Below, in pieces: positions 1 through 8,042 of a DNA stretch of 12,159 nt (position 1 is its first letter; the number at the start of each line of letters is the position of its first letter). The position numbers and the translations under genes were made by a program. This DNA comes from JBOFEH01 sp051650265 (GTDB lineage: Bacteria > Bacillota > Clostridia > Lachnospirales > Cellulosilyticaceae): positions 1 to 12,159 of the forward strand of contig JBOFIR010000055.1 of NCBI GenBank assembly GCA_051650265.1. Reading direction: 5' to 3'. The notes beneath the pieces were generated by a model. The model saw only the letters and a list, made by a program, of their open reading frames with translations, did not search any database and was not told the origin of the DNA.

Positions 1-2763
1 GATGGTCACTATAGCGATATGATCGTACAAGAAGCGGCGGCAGGCCAAGAGATTGAAGTGGTAGTCGAAACGTATGCAGGGCATTTCAATCCGGGATGTG
101 GACCTTATGATCACCATGGGACAGATGATTTCCATCATAAGTTCCAAGGGGTTACAGTACACAAAAAAAATGACCGTGTTGCCGATTTCTATTTTGACCT
201 TCGCGTCCTCTTAGAACTGATAGAGAAGCTACCTGATACAAGCTTTAGAAAAGCTGAAATCATTCAAGTGATGTTAAAACTCCATGAGATCTTACCGTAT
301 TCAGTTGAGCAAGTAGATTTTGATACCCTTCAAGAGGTATTAAAGCAAGGTAGAGTGTTGATGGCAGACGCACTGAGTAAACACAATGGCCCATCAGTGC
401 CAACCGTAGGGATTATTGGACATAGCCATATGGATACCGCATGGTTATGGCATGTGGATGAAACCATCAAAAGATGTGCACGTACTTATTCCAACCAGAT
501 GAGTTTGATGGATCAATATCCAGAGTATCGCTTTGTACAAAGCTCAGCATACCATGGAGATATGATGCGTCAGCATTATCCAGAACTCTTTGAAACAATG
601 AAAACACGTGTAGCAGAAGGTCGCTATGAACCAAATGGTGGGGTATGGGTCGAGTGTGATTGTAATATTACCTCAGGAGAATCTATGATCAGACAATTCC
701 TGTGGGGGCAACGCTTTACAAGGGAACACTTTAACTACACCTCAGATGCATTCTGGTTACCAGATACATTTGGCTATTCAGCAGCGATTCCTCAGATTAT
801 GAAAGGTTGTGGTGTAGACTATTTCCTCACAACTAAAATCTCTTGGAATGATACCAATCAATTCCCATATGATACGTTCTGGTGGAAGGGGATTGATGGC
901 AGCAAGGTACTTGCCCACTTCAACAAAACCCATGTGTGGCCATCACCAAAGGACACTTATGATTTGGTCTATAATGAGAAAAACAATGATGCCATCAAAC
1001 AAAAGCATGTCACAGATCAAAAACTTGTTTCTTATGGATTTGGAGATGGTGGTGGTGGGCCACTCTTTGAAATGATTGAAGTTGCCAAGCGTTGTGAAGA
1101 CTTAGATGGCTGTCCAAAAATGGCCTATACGAGCGTAAGTGATTTCATGCAAAACTTAGAGCATACAGTAGAAAATGCTGCAACATATAGCGGGGAACTG
1201 TATCTTGAACTTCATAGAGGGACACTAACTAACCAACATGAGATCAAGCGCAACAATCGTTTGGCTGAAATCGCACTTCATAACTTGGAGTATATCAATG
1301 TACAAAATGCAATAGCAAACCAAGAGGTCGCATCAGATGAAGCATACCGCATGCATCAAAATACCACCTTGGTCAACCAGTTCCATGATATTCTCCCTGG
1401 TACATGTGTTTCACGCCCGCATGAAGAATGTAGAGCGCAGATGACAGAGGTTGTTGAAGAGACGCAGGCGCTTCTTCAAAATACAGTCAAAGGATTGGGT
1501 GAGGCAACAGAAGGGCATCTGACACTGATCAATACCACTTCTTTTGAAAAGGATGAGGTCATTTATCTAGACTATCAAGAAGGCTTGATTGTAGCGGGTG
1601 ATTATAAACAACAAGTCGTAGAGGATCTCAAAGGCAATAAAAAATTAGCTGTTGCAGGGATTGTGATTCCACCATATGGAAGTAAGGTGATCACATTGGT
1701 AGCAGGTGAAGCGGTAGAGCCAAGTATCTTTGTACAAGAGGGAGATACGCTAGAGACACCATTTGCAACAATTACTTTCAATGAAAAAGGTGCTATGGAA
1801 AGCTTCATTGACAAGCGTACCCATAGAGAACTGAGAGGTGAGGGCTATGCACTCAATACCCTTCTCTTTGGTGAAGATGTCCCAGTATACTGGGATAACT
1901 GGGATGTCGATGCAGATATGCAGCTCAAACTCAAAGATTGTGCAACACTCATCCAGAGAGAAGTGATTGCACAAGGCGCGGTGGAGTACCGTATACGAAG
2001 CAAGTATCAACTGACAGATAACTCTTTTGTGAAGCAAGATATGATTTTCTATGCGGATAGTCCACTTGTTAAGTTTGAGACTGAGATGGACTGGCAAGAA
2101 GCACACCGCTTCATGAAAGCAGCCTTTGATACTACACTGTTTACAGATATTGTAAGACAAGAGGTGCAGTTTGGACACCTCAAGCGTTCAACAACCAAAA
2201 ATACAAGTATTGAACAAGCACAGTTTGAAACGGTGAACCACAAGTACACAGATCTCTCAGAGGCTAACTATGGGGTAGCAATACTCAATGATTCCAAATA
2301 CGGTATTTCAGTCTTCGAAGGGCAACTTAGACTATCTTTGCATAAAGGCGGTATCCACCCTGATCATAAAGGGGATAAAGGGCGCCATTACTGTGAATAC
2401 GGCTTCTTGCCTCACGTAGGTGGCTTTAATGTAGAGACGACGATCAAGCCAGCTTATGCCTTCAACTACAAACCTGTGATTGTACCAACAAGATGTGAGA
2501 TGCCATCACTAATCACATCAAGCGCACCAAGTATCATTATTGAAACGATTAAAGCATGTGAAGACAAAGAGAAAGCCTTTATCGTACGTGTATACGAATC
2601 AGAAGGTGGCTATACAAATACGCAAATTCAATTAGGATTTATGCCAAAAGTGGTGGCAGAGACGAATATGTTAGAAGAAACTCAAAAAGTGATGGAATCC
2701 GCGCAGATATTTAATGTGACACTTAAGCCTTTCGAGATTAAAACATTTAAGATTAATTATTAG
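1..2763 (+). CDS. GH38 alpha-mannosidase, 5'-truncated by window edge
   Basis: A glycoside hydrolase family 38 alpha-mannosidase, a zinc-dependent retaining enzyme that removes alpha-linked mannose from glycans. The frame is open from base 1 (920 codons plus stop), and the ATG at 19 has no ribosome binding site, so the gene starts upstream; bacterial relatives have about 1000-1050 residues, so roughly 100 are missing. Counting from base 1, the family's metal and catalytic residues are all visible: HSHMD at 141-145 (His143 and Asp145 as zinc ligands), the LPDTFGY motif with nucleophile/zinc ligand Asp255, a GDGGGG motif with the likely acid/base Asp349, and QFHDILPG with His462 as the last zinc ligand. 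The helical middle domain surrounds His462 and the beta-sandwich C-terminal part follows from about residue 550. No signal peptide can be judged because the N-terminus is absent; the resemblance to the MAN2C1-like class suggests a cytoplasmic enzyme acting on imported oligosaccharides (inference). Confidence 0.95.
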   Translation, partial: DGHYSDMIVQEAAAGQEIEVVVETYAGHFNPGCGPYDHHGTDDFHHKFQGVTVHKKNDRVADFYFDLRVLLELIEKLPDTSFRKAEIIQVMLKLHEILPYSVEQVDFDTLQEVLKQGRVLMADALSKHNGPSVPTVGIIGHSHMDTAWLWHVDETIKRCARTYSNQMSLMDQYPEYRFVQSSAYHGDMMRQHYPELFETMKTRVAEGRYEPNGGVWVECDCNITSGESMIRQFLWGQRFTREHFNYTSDAFWLPDTFGYSAAIPQIMKGCGVDYFLTTKISWNDTNQFPYDTFWWKGIDGSKVLAHFNKTHVWPSPKDTYDLVYNEKNNDAIKQKHVTDQKLVSYGFGDGGGGPLFEMIEVAKRCEDLDGCPKMAYTSVSDFMQNLEHTVENAATYSGELYLELHRGTLTNQHEIKRNNRLAEIALHNLEYINVQNAIANQEVASDEAYRMHQNTTLVNQFHDILPGTCVSRPHEECRAQMTEVVEETQALLQNTVKGLGEATEGHLTLINTTSFEKDEVIYLDYQEGLIVAGDYKQQVVEDLKGNKKLAVAGIVIPPYGSKVITLVAGEAVEPSIFVQEGDTLETPFATITFNEKGAMESFIDKRTHRELRGEGYALNTLLFGEDVPVYWDNWDVDADMQLKLKDCATLIQREVIAQGAVEYRIRSKYQLTDNSFVKQDMIFYADSPLVKFETEMDWQEAHRFMKAAFDTTLFTDIVRQEVQFGHLKRSTTKNTSIEQAQFETVNHKYTDLSEANYGVAILNDSKYGISVFEGQLRLSLHKGGIHPDHKGDKGRHYCEYGFLPHVGGFNVETTIKPAYAFNYKPVIVPTRCEMPSLITSSAPSIIIETIKACEDKEKAFIVRVYESEGGYTNTQIQLGFMPKVVAETNMLEETQKVMESAQIFNVTLKPFEIKTFKINY

Positions 2764-2818
2764 ATACGATCAGTCAGCTAGATAACAGTAAGTAGTTACT
2801 CAGATGAGCACGGAGATG

Positions 2819-2863
2819 AAGAACCAGTATACCATAAGGTAAACTGGTTCTTTAATTATTTTT
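2819..2863 (+). terminator. intrinsic terminator after alpha-mannosidase
   Basis: A 10-bp stem (2819-2828 with 2843-2852), continued by an inner TACC/GGTA pairing around an ATAA loop, is followed by TAATTATTTTT. It lies 55 bases after the mannosidase stop and separates that gene from aspA. Confidence 0.85.
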
Positions 2864-2913
2864 CAATATAAAAGAAACTAATTAAAATAATTTAAATAAT
2901 TTAATAAAAAATA

Positions 2914-2942
2914 TTAATTTATAAAATTATTTGTGATAGAAT
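2914..2942 (+). promoter_or_regulatory. possible aspA promoter (extended -10)
   Basis: In the very AT-rich gap before aspA, TAGAAT (2937-2942) is preceded by TGA, giving an extended -10 element of the TGn type. A weak -35-like TTAATT (2914-2919, three of six matches) lies 17 bases upstream. This would give a leader of about 80 bases. The AT-richness makes chance matches likely. Confidence 0.35.
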
Positions 2943-3031
2943 AGTGTACATAAATGATAGTTAGATATCCAATAAGACAACATGGCAGGGAACAAAACAT
3001 AGAAAAATAAGAAGTATAAGGAGCAGAAAGT

Positions 3032-4465
3032 ATGTCAAAAGACTACATAGAAAAAGAAGCGTGTATGGAATATCGGGAGGAAAAGGATTCAATTGGAACC
3101 AAGAATGTACCTAAAGATGTATACTATGGGTTACAAACACTCAGAGCAGCTGAGAACTTCAGAATTACAGGCTTAGAAATGCATAGTGAGATTATTACAA
3201 GCTTAGCGCAGATTAAGAAGGCTGCAGCCATTACAAACTATGAAGTAGGTATACTGGATAAACATGTAACAGATGCTATTGTGAAGGCATGTGATGAAAT
3301 TATAGCAGGAAGGCTCCACGAGTATTTTATTGTAGATCCTATTCAAGGGGGAGCAGGAACGTCATTGAATATGAATGCCAATGAAGTCATTGCAAATAGA
3401 GCTATTGAAATCTTAGGCGGGAAAAAAGGGGACTATCAGATAGTAGATCCTAATGACCATGTCAATTGTGGACAATCGACTAATGATGTCATTCCGACAG
3501 CGGGTAAGATGACTGCCCTTAAACTACTTCAAAAGGCACAGGTAGAACTCAGACGACTTTACACAGCGTTATGTGAAAAAGCGGAAGAGTTTGATGATGT
3601 CATTAAAATGGGACGTACGCAAATGCAAGATGCAGTACCGATTCGTTTAGGGCAAGAGTTCAAAGCCTATGCAGCAGCAGTGATGAGAGATATTCATCGT
3701 ATGGAAAAAGCAAAGGATGAAATGAGATGCCTTAACTTAGGCGGTACAGCTATTGGAACAGGCCTCAATGCAGACTCGCAGTATCTCAAGCGTGTAGTTC
3801 CAAACTTAGCACGCATCACAGGTATGGAGTTGGTACAAGCTTATGATCTGATTGATGCCACCCAAAATGTAGATGCTTTTGTAGCTGTATCAGGATCTGT
3901 TAAAGCATGTGCAGTCAGTTTATCAAAGATTGCAAATGACCTAAGACTCATGTCCTCAGGGCCAAGGACGGGATTTGGCGAGATTAATTTGCCTCCTAAG
4001 CAAAATGGTTCATCAATTATGCCAGGTAAAGTCAATCCTGTGATTCCAGAGGTGGTCAATCAAGTTGCCTTTAATATCATTGGAAATGATGTGACCATTA
4101 CGATGGCTGCAGAAGCAGGACAACTTGAACTGAATGCTTTTGAACCGATTATTTTCTATTGTCTTTTCCAATCTATTGACACACTAACGTATGCGGTCAA
4201 TACTTTCGTGGATAACTGTGTAACAGGGATTACAGCTAACCGTGAGCGCTGCCAAGCATTAGTAGAAAGTAGTGTGGGGATCATTACAGCACTATGTCCT
4301 TATATTGGGTATCAAAAAGCAGCAGAGCTTGCAAAAGAGGCAATCAAAACAGGTGTAGCTATTCGCCAGCTCATTTTAGATCAGGGCATCCTAAGAGAGG
4401 AAGAATTAGCAGCAATTTTAGATATTGTTGCGATGACGGAACCAGGAATTTTGGGTAAACACTAA
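3032..4465 (+). CDS. aspA: aspartate ammonia-lyase
   Basis: Aspartate ammonia-lyase of the fumarase/aspartase superfamily, 477 residues (family about 465-480). It is a cytoplasmic homotetramer that reversibly converts L-aspartate to fumarate and ammonia, feeding fumarate respiration or succinate formation in anaerobes. Visible hallmarks are the N-terminal YYGLQTLRAAENF segment, where aspartases have YG.(H/Q)T.RA.ENF, the GGAGTSLNMNANEV block, the DHVNCGQSTNDVIPT block, and the superfamily signature GSSIMPGKVNP at residues 326-336, the flexible loop that carries the catalytic serine. The N-terminal block and the TSLNMNANEV wording favour aspartase over class II fumarase. AAGGAG at 3018-3023, 8 bases before the ATG, supports this start. 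It adds 11 residues before a second Met (3065), near which most family members begin and which lacks a clear ribosome binding site. It is a single-gene unit between a possible promoter and a terminator. Confidence 0.95.
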   Translation: MSKDYIEKEACMEYREEKDSIGTKNVPKDVYYGLQTLRAAENFRITGLEMHSEIITSLAQIKKAAAITNYEVGILDKHVTDAIVKACDEIIAGRLHEYFIVDPIQGGAGTSLNMNANEVIANRAIEILGGKKGDYQIVDPNDHVNCGQSTNDVIPTAGKMTALKLLQKAQVELRRLYTALCEKAEEFDDVIKMGRTQMQDAVPIRLGQEFKAYAAAVMRDIHRMEKAKDEMRCLNLGGTAIGTGLNADSQYLKRVVPNLARITGMELVQAYDLIDATQNVDAFVAVSGSVKACAVSLSKIANDLRLMSSGPRTGFGEINLPPKQNGSSIMPGKVNPVIPEVVNQVAFNIIGNDVTITMAAEAGQLELNAFEPIIFYCLFQSIDTLTYAVNTFVDNCVTGITANRERCQALVESSVGIITALCPYIGYQKAAELAKEAIKTGVAIRQLILDQGILREEELAAILDIVAMTEPGILGKH

Positions 4466-4481
4466 CCCGTTCTATCAAATG

Positions 4482-4523
4482 AAAAGACTGCCCTTACCCC
4501 AAAATGGTAAAGCAGTCTTTTTT
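4482..4523 (+). terminator. intrinsic terminator after aspA
   Basis: AAAAGACTGC (4482-4491) pairs with GCAGTCTTTT (4512-4521), with an inner TTACC/GGTAA pairing, and the stem runs into a T-tract. It starts 17 bases after the aspA stop. Confidence 0.92.
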
Positions 4524-4590
4524 AGTATTACTTAAGAGGATGGTTATGAAGCATCGCAATAGCTAAGCAAAAGATTACAATAAAAAAATA

Positions 4591-4619
4591 TCGCCAAAAG
4601 ATACAGAATAGGCTATAAT
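4591..4619 (+). promoter_or_regulatory. probable promoter of the MATE gene
   Basis: A consensus -10 TATAAT (4614-4619) has a -35-like TCGCCA (4591-4596, four of six matches to TTGACA) exactly 17 bases upstream. It sits downstream of the aspA terminator and about 36 bases before the translation start, giving a short leader. Confidence 0.6.
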
Positions 4620-4655
4620 GGATGATGGTTTAAAAATTGTAAGGAGATTATGACA

Positions 4656-6023
4656 ATGACAAATGATATGACACAAGGCAGTCCTTTTAAGTTATTTATT
4701 TGGTTTTCCATTCCATTGCTTATAGGAAATGTCTTTCAACAACTTTATAGTATGGTAGATACAATCATCGTAGGAAACTTCTTAGGAGAAGAGGCGCTTG
4801 CAGCAGTAGGGTCAACAGGTTCAATGTTCTTCTTAGTCAATGGTTTTCTCTTAGGACTTACCAGTGGTTTTTCTGTTATGGTTGCTCAGCGGTTTGGGGC
4901 TAAGGATGAAACGGGCGTTAAGCAGGCAATAGCAAGTAATATCACACTTACGATTATCATGACATTTTGTGTAACTGTAGTCATGTTGATCTTAAAGACA
5001 CCACTTCTAAAACTGATGAATACACCGGAAAATGTATTTGATTATGCGAATGCTTATATCACAGTAATTTATGCAGGGATTTTCACTCAGGCATTTTATA
5101 ATATGTCTGCAGGGATTCTTCGTGCACTTGGAGATAGCAAGACACCATTATACTTCTTGATTATTGCATCTATTGTGAATATCATACTTGATTTGGTATT
5201 CATTGTGAATTTCAAGATGGGTGTAGCAGGTGCGGCTTATGCTACTAATATTGCACAAGGTTTATCAGCAGTATTATGTCTAGCATACAGCTACAAACGG
5301 TTCCATATTTTGAGGCTTAAGAAAGAAGATTTCAAAGTGCCATCTAGCTATTACCGTGTACATTTTCGCATAGGACTTCCTATGGCACTTCAGTTTTCAA
5401 TAACTGCAATGGGTATTATGACACTACAGAGTGCAATCAATATCTTTGGTTCAAGTGTAATGGCGGCATATACTGCAGCTTCCAAAGTTATTCAATTGGT
5501 GATGCAACCGCTTGTTACTTACGGTGTATCAACAGCAACCTTTGTAGGACAAAATCTAGGTGCCGGGCTTTATCACCGCATCCGTGAAGGGGTTAAGACA
5601 ATCACTTTTATTTCTATTGGAACAAGTATTCTATCAAGTATTATACTTATTTTATTTGGAAAATCCCTTGTTGGGGTATTCTTAGAAAATCCAAGTCAAG
5701 AAGTACTTGGTTATGCGGGTCAAGTGTTAAGCTATGCGGCGATGTTCTTGATCCCATTGGGTCTTATATTTATTTATCGTAATGCATTACAAGGGATGGG
5801 AGAGTCCTTTGTACCGATGATGGCAGGTGTATTTGAGTTGATTGCACGTGCGGTAGTAGCCTACACATTACCGGCATTTATTGGCTTTGCAGGGATCTGT
5901 CTTGCAGACCCAGCTGCATGGATTGCAGCATTTATACCTCTTGTCATAGTTTATACCATTAAGATGCGTCAATTAGAGCCAAAGATGGCACAAGCAGCAC
6001 AACAAGTACAAGTGACTGAATAA
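4656..6023 (+). CDS. MATE family cation-coupled efflux transporter
   Basis: An inner-membrane exporter of the MATE (multidrug and toxic compound extrusion) family, which uses a sodium or proton gradient to expel organic cations and other small molecules. The protein is about 455 residues, the family's usual size, and is almost wholly hydrophobic with a pattern fitting twelve helices in two MatE halves (roughly residues 15-175 and 240-400). Typical sequences are the N-terminal PLLIGNVFQQLYSMVDTIIV stretch and the ILRALGDSKTPLYFL stretch near the end of the first half. Two starts compete: ATG at 4650 lies only 3 bases after AAGGAG (4641-4646), while ATG at 4656 lies 9 bases after it, like the other genes here, and gives the MTNDMTQG N-terminus common in this family; I therefore chose 4656. 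It stands alone between a promoter and a strong terminator. The substrate cannot be told from sequence; a role in siderophore export is possible but unsupported. Confidence 0.93.
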   Translation: MTNDMTQGSPFKLFIWFSIPLLIGNVFQQLYSMVDTIIVGNFLGEEALAAVGSTGSMFFLVNGFLLGLTSGFSVMVAQRFGAKDETGVKQAIASNITLTIIMTFCVTVVMLILKTPLLKLMNTPENVFDYANAYITVIYAGIFTQAFYNMSAGILRALGDSKTPLYFLIIASIVNIILDLVFIVNFKMGVAGAAYATNIAQGLSAVLCLAYSYKRFHILRLKKEDFKVPSSYYRVHFRIGLPMALQFSITAMGIMTLQSAINIFGSSVMAAYTAASKVIQLVMQPLVTYGVSTATFVGQNLGAGLYHRIREGVKTITFISIGTSILSSIILILFGKSLVGVFLENPSQEVLGYAGQVLSYAAMFLIPLGLIFIYRNALQGMGESFVPMMAGVFELIARAVVAYTLPAFIGFAGICLADPAAWIAAFIPLVIVYTIKMRQLEPKMAQAAQQVQVTE

Positions 6024-6025
6024 TT

Positions 6026-6074
6026 AAAAGCAGTCTAATCATTCCAACGAGGAATGATTAGACTGCTTTTTTTT
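6026..6074 (+). terminator. perfect 20-bp terminator after MATE gene
   Basis: Bases 6026-6045 and 6051-6070 form a perfect 20-bp stem with the 5-base loop AACGA, and T's continue to 6074. The left arm begins with AAAA, so it may also work on the other strand. It begins 2 bases after the MATE stop codon. Confidence 0.95.
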
Positions 6075-6075
6075 C

Positions 6076-6105
6076 TTGACATTGATAACGGTTATCATTT
6101 ATTAT
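6076..6105 (+). promoter_or_regulatory. promoter of the siderophore-uptake operon
   Basis: Consensus -35 TTGACA (6076-6081) and -10 TATTAT (6100-6105, five of six matches) with an 18-base spacer. The T-run of the preceding terminator lies directly upstream and could serve as an AT-rich UP-like element (inference). A Fur-type operator fills the spacer. Confidence 0.75.
6083..6097 (+). promoter_or_regulatory. Fur-type operator 1 (7-1-7 inverted repeat)
   Basis: TGATAAC-G-GTTATCA is a perfect 7-1-7 inverted repeat. It matches the Bacillus Fur box TGATAATnATTATCA at 12 of 14 defined positions and lies between the -35 and -10 elements, where bound repressor would exclude RNA polymerase. Iron-dependent repression is inferred from this match and from the iron-uptake genes that follow. 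Confidence 0.82.
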
Positions 6106-6112
6106 ATAAACA

Positions 6113-6127
6113 TGATAAAGATTATCA
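6113..6127 (+). promoter_or_regulatory. Fur-type operator 2
   Basis: TGATAAA-G-ATTATCA matches the Bacillus Fur box at 13 of 14 defined positions. Its centre (6120) is 30 bases from that of operator 1 (6090), about three helical turns, so both boxes face the same side of the DNA. It lies at or just after the expected transcription start. Confidence 0.75.
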
Positions 6128-6148
6128 ATTAAAAAGGAGTTTCAAAAA

Positions 6149-7102
6149 ATGAAGAAATATAGTTTAATTCTCCTTTTGGTAGGGCTGGCATGGTTATCAC
6201 TTTTTATTGGTGTCAGTGAGGTTACCACTAGGGACTTAATAAATGGCAATTTAGAAACATTACATATCTTTGTAGTAAGCCGTATACCACGTATGATCAG
6301 TGTGATTGTAACGGGGTTTGGAATGAGTATTTGTGGCTTGATGATGCAACAGCTGAGTATGAATCGTTTTGTATCACCAACTACGGGTGCTACATTAGAT
6401 GGCGCAAAACTAGGGATTCTCTTGACATTAATTCTTTTTCCGACGGCTGGTATTTTGACACAAACCCTCATTGCTTTCATCACAGCGTTAGGTGCTACGT
6501 TCCTTTTTATGAGGATCCTAGCTCAGATTAAGGTCAAAAATAGCATGTATATCCCATTAGTGGGATTGATGTTCGGAAGTCTGATTGGTGCGATTACGAG
6601 TTTTCTTGCCTATAGCTTCAACCTTGGGCAAGTAGTACAAGGTTGGATGTACGGCAAATTTTCGCTAATAGTAGGTGGAGACTACGAGCTGATCTATCTG
6701 GTGGTGCCACTGGTTGCTATCGCTTTTATCTATGCAAAGAAATTCACAGTAGCAGGGATGGGAGAAGGTTTTGCAACAAACTTAGGACTTGATTATCAAA
6801 AAATCGTTAATATAGGGCTGATCATTGTGGCGCTTGTATCCACAGTGATTGTACTGATAGCAGGAACCATCCCGTTTATAGGATTGATTGTACCGAATAT
6901 CGTACGCCTTTATAAGGGCGATCATTTAGAGAAGAATATTGGTTTAACAGGCATCCTTGGCGCGATCTTCTTACTGCTGTGTGACATCTTTGGAAGAATG
7001 ATCATTGCACCTTATGAGCTCCCTATAGGATTGACTGTGGGGGTTGTTGGAAGTGGGATCTTCCTGGTATTGCTAGTAAGGAGGCAACAATATGAAAGAT
7101 AA
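6149..7102 (+). CDS. yclN: siderophore ABC transporter permease (YclN-like)
   Basis: First membrane subunit of a FecCD/BtuC-family ferric-siderophore importer, 317 residues, with hydrophobic segments spread over the whole length as expected for nine or ten helices. It resembles Bacillus YclN from memory: GFGMSICGLMMQQLSMNRFV followed by SPTTGATLDGAKLG in the first third, a MGEGFATNLGLDY coupling segment (the loop that docks on the ATPase), and the family's C-terminal block GTIPFIGLIVPNIVRLYKGD followed by the FGR and PYELPIGL motifs. AAGGAG at 6134-6139 lies 9 bases before the ATG. It is the promoter-proximal gene of a four-gene operon under a promoter with two Fur boxes, so it should be induced by iron shortage. 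Its stop overlaps the start of the next permease by 11 bases, which suggests translational coupling and a heterodimeric channel. Confidence 0.93.
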   Translation: MKKYSLILLLVGLAWLSLFIGVSEVTTRDLINGNLETLHIFVVSRIPRMISVIVTGFGMSICGLMMQQLSMNRFVSPTTGATLDGAKLGILLTLILFPTAGILTQTLIAFITALGATFLFMRILAQIKVKNSMYIPLVGLMFGSLIGAITSFLAYSFNLGQVVQGWMYGKFSLIVGGDYELIYLVVPLVAIAFIYAKKFTVAGMGEGFATNLGLDYQKIVNIGLIIVALVSTVIVLIAGTIPFIGLIVPNIVRLYKGDHLEKNIGLTGILGAIFLLLCDIFGRMIIAPYELPIGLTVGVVGSGIFLVLLVRRQQYER

Positions 7103-8042
7103 ACATAAAATCATACTATTGATTGCAGGTGTTGTGGGTGTCATTGGTATTTTTGTAGGAATGGGATTAACCCCACAAAATATGAGCTATTTTTTAGGAA
7201 GGCGTATGCCAAAAGTATTGGCAATGGTTGTGACAGGTAGTGCGATTGCTTTTTCATCAATTATCTTCCAAACCGTTACCCATAACCGTATTCTAACGCC
7301 TAATGTATTAGGGCTGGATTCACTTTATGTATTCATACAGACGGGGAGTGCATTTTTGATTGGAACAACGAGTCATTTTGCATCAGGAAGTATAGCGAAC
7401 TTTGCGTTAACACTGGGGATGATGATTGGGCTGAGCCTCATTTTTTACCGTGTGATGTTCCAAAGGGAAAATAGTCATATAGTGTATCTTGTACTGGTAG
7501 GGATGGTGATGGGTACATTTTTTAGTAGCTTATCGGATGGGATGCAGTTTTTGATGGATCCTAATGAGTTTCTGAACTTGCAAGATAAACTCTTTGCGAG
7601 CTTTAATGCCATGAACACCAAATTACTTATTCCGTCAATAGCAGGAATGGGACTTGCCATAGCTTATACACGAAAAGAGCTTAAGGTGCTAGATGCGTTG
7701 GCACTTGGGCGTGAGCAAGCAATGAACTTAGGGGTTGATTATGATCATGCTGTAAGAAAGCTTCTGGTGGTAGTGGCTGTGCTGGTTTCTGTATCCACTG
7801 CATTAGTAGGTCCTATTACTTTTTTAGGGATTTTGGTAGCTAATTTAGGTAGAGAACTTATCAAAACCTATAAACATGGATATATCATCCTAGCAAGCAT
7901 GCTCATAAGTATACTGAGTCTTGTGGGTGGGCAACTGCTAATCGAGAGAGTATTAGGCCTAGGGGTGACACTGAGTATGGTCATCAATCTCGTAGGTGGT
8001 AGTTATTTCTTATACTTATTATTGAAGGAGGGTCGTTTATGA
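7092..8042 (+). CDS. yclO: siderophore ABC transporter permease (YclO-like)
   Basis: Second FecCD/BtuC-family permease, 316 residues, which should pair with the preceding permease to form the channel for ferric siderophore across the cytoplasmic membrane. Visible features are an N-terminal hydrophobic helix, the FQTVTHNRILTPNVLGLDSL block that follows helix two in this family, a LGREQAMNLGVDYD coupling loop near residue 215, and the C-terminal GPITFLGILVANLGREL segment. In this copy the usual family wording GLIVPHIVR is changed to GILVANLGR; as far as I recall this is normal for the YclO branch and not a defect. The ribosome binding site AAGGAGG (7078-7084) lies inside the end of the previous gene, 7 bases before the ATG. 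The last codons overlap the ATPase start by 4 bases (ATGA). Confidence 0.92.
   Translation: MKDKHKIILLIAGVVGVIGIFVGMGLTPQNMSYFLGRRMPKVLAMVVTGSAIAFSSIIFQTVTHNRILTPNVLGLDSLYVFIQTGSAFLIGTTSHFASGSIANFALTLGMMIGLSLIFYRVMFQRENSHIVYLVLVGMVMGTFFSSLSDGMQFLMDPNEFLNLQDKLFASFNAMNTKLLIPSIAGMGLAIAYTRKELKVLDALALGREQAMNLGVDYDHAVRKLLVVVAVLVSVSTALVGPITFLGILVANLGRELIKTYKHGYIILASMLISILSLVGGQLLIERVLGLGVTLSMVINLVGGSYFLYLLLKEGRL

Noticed and set aside
19..21. ATG at 19 as the true start of the mannosidase
   Set aside because: The frame is open upstream to base 1, no ribosome binding site is present, and the protein would be about 100 residues shorter than its family.
1602..2249. Minus-strand open frames of 66-142 codons inside the mannosidase gene
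   Set aside because: They overlap a GH38 coding region with intact motifs and have no family resemblance or start signals.
2931..2955. TTGTGA half-site upstream of aspA resembling a Rex or CRP/FNR operator
   Set aside because: No matching inverted half (TCACAA) lies at the required distance.
6083..6097. Possible CcpA cre site (TGATAACGGTTATCA contains a central CG)
   Set aside because: The cre consensus is a 14-base palindrome with CG at its centre; this repeat has 15 bases with a single central base and fits the Fur 7-1-7 pattern much better.
6142..6483. Minus-strand open frame of 113 codons opposite yclN
   Set aside because: It lies opposite a conserved permease and across its ribosome binding site; no domain is recognisable.
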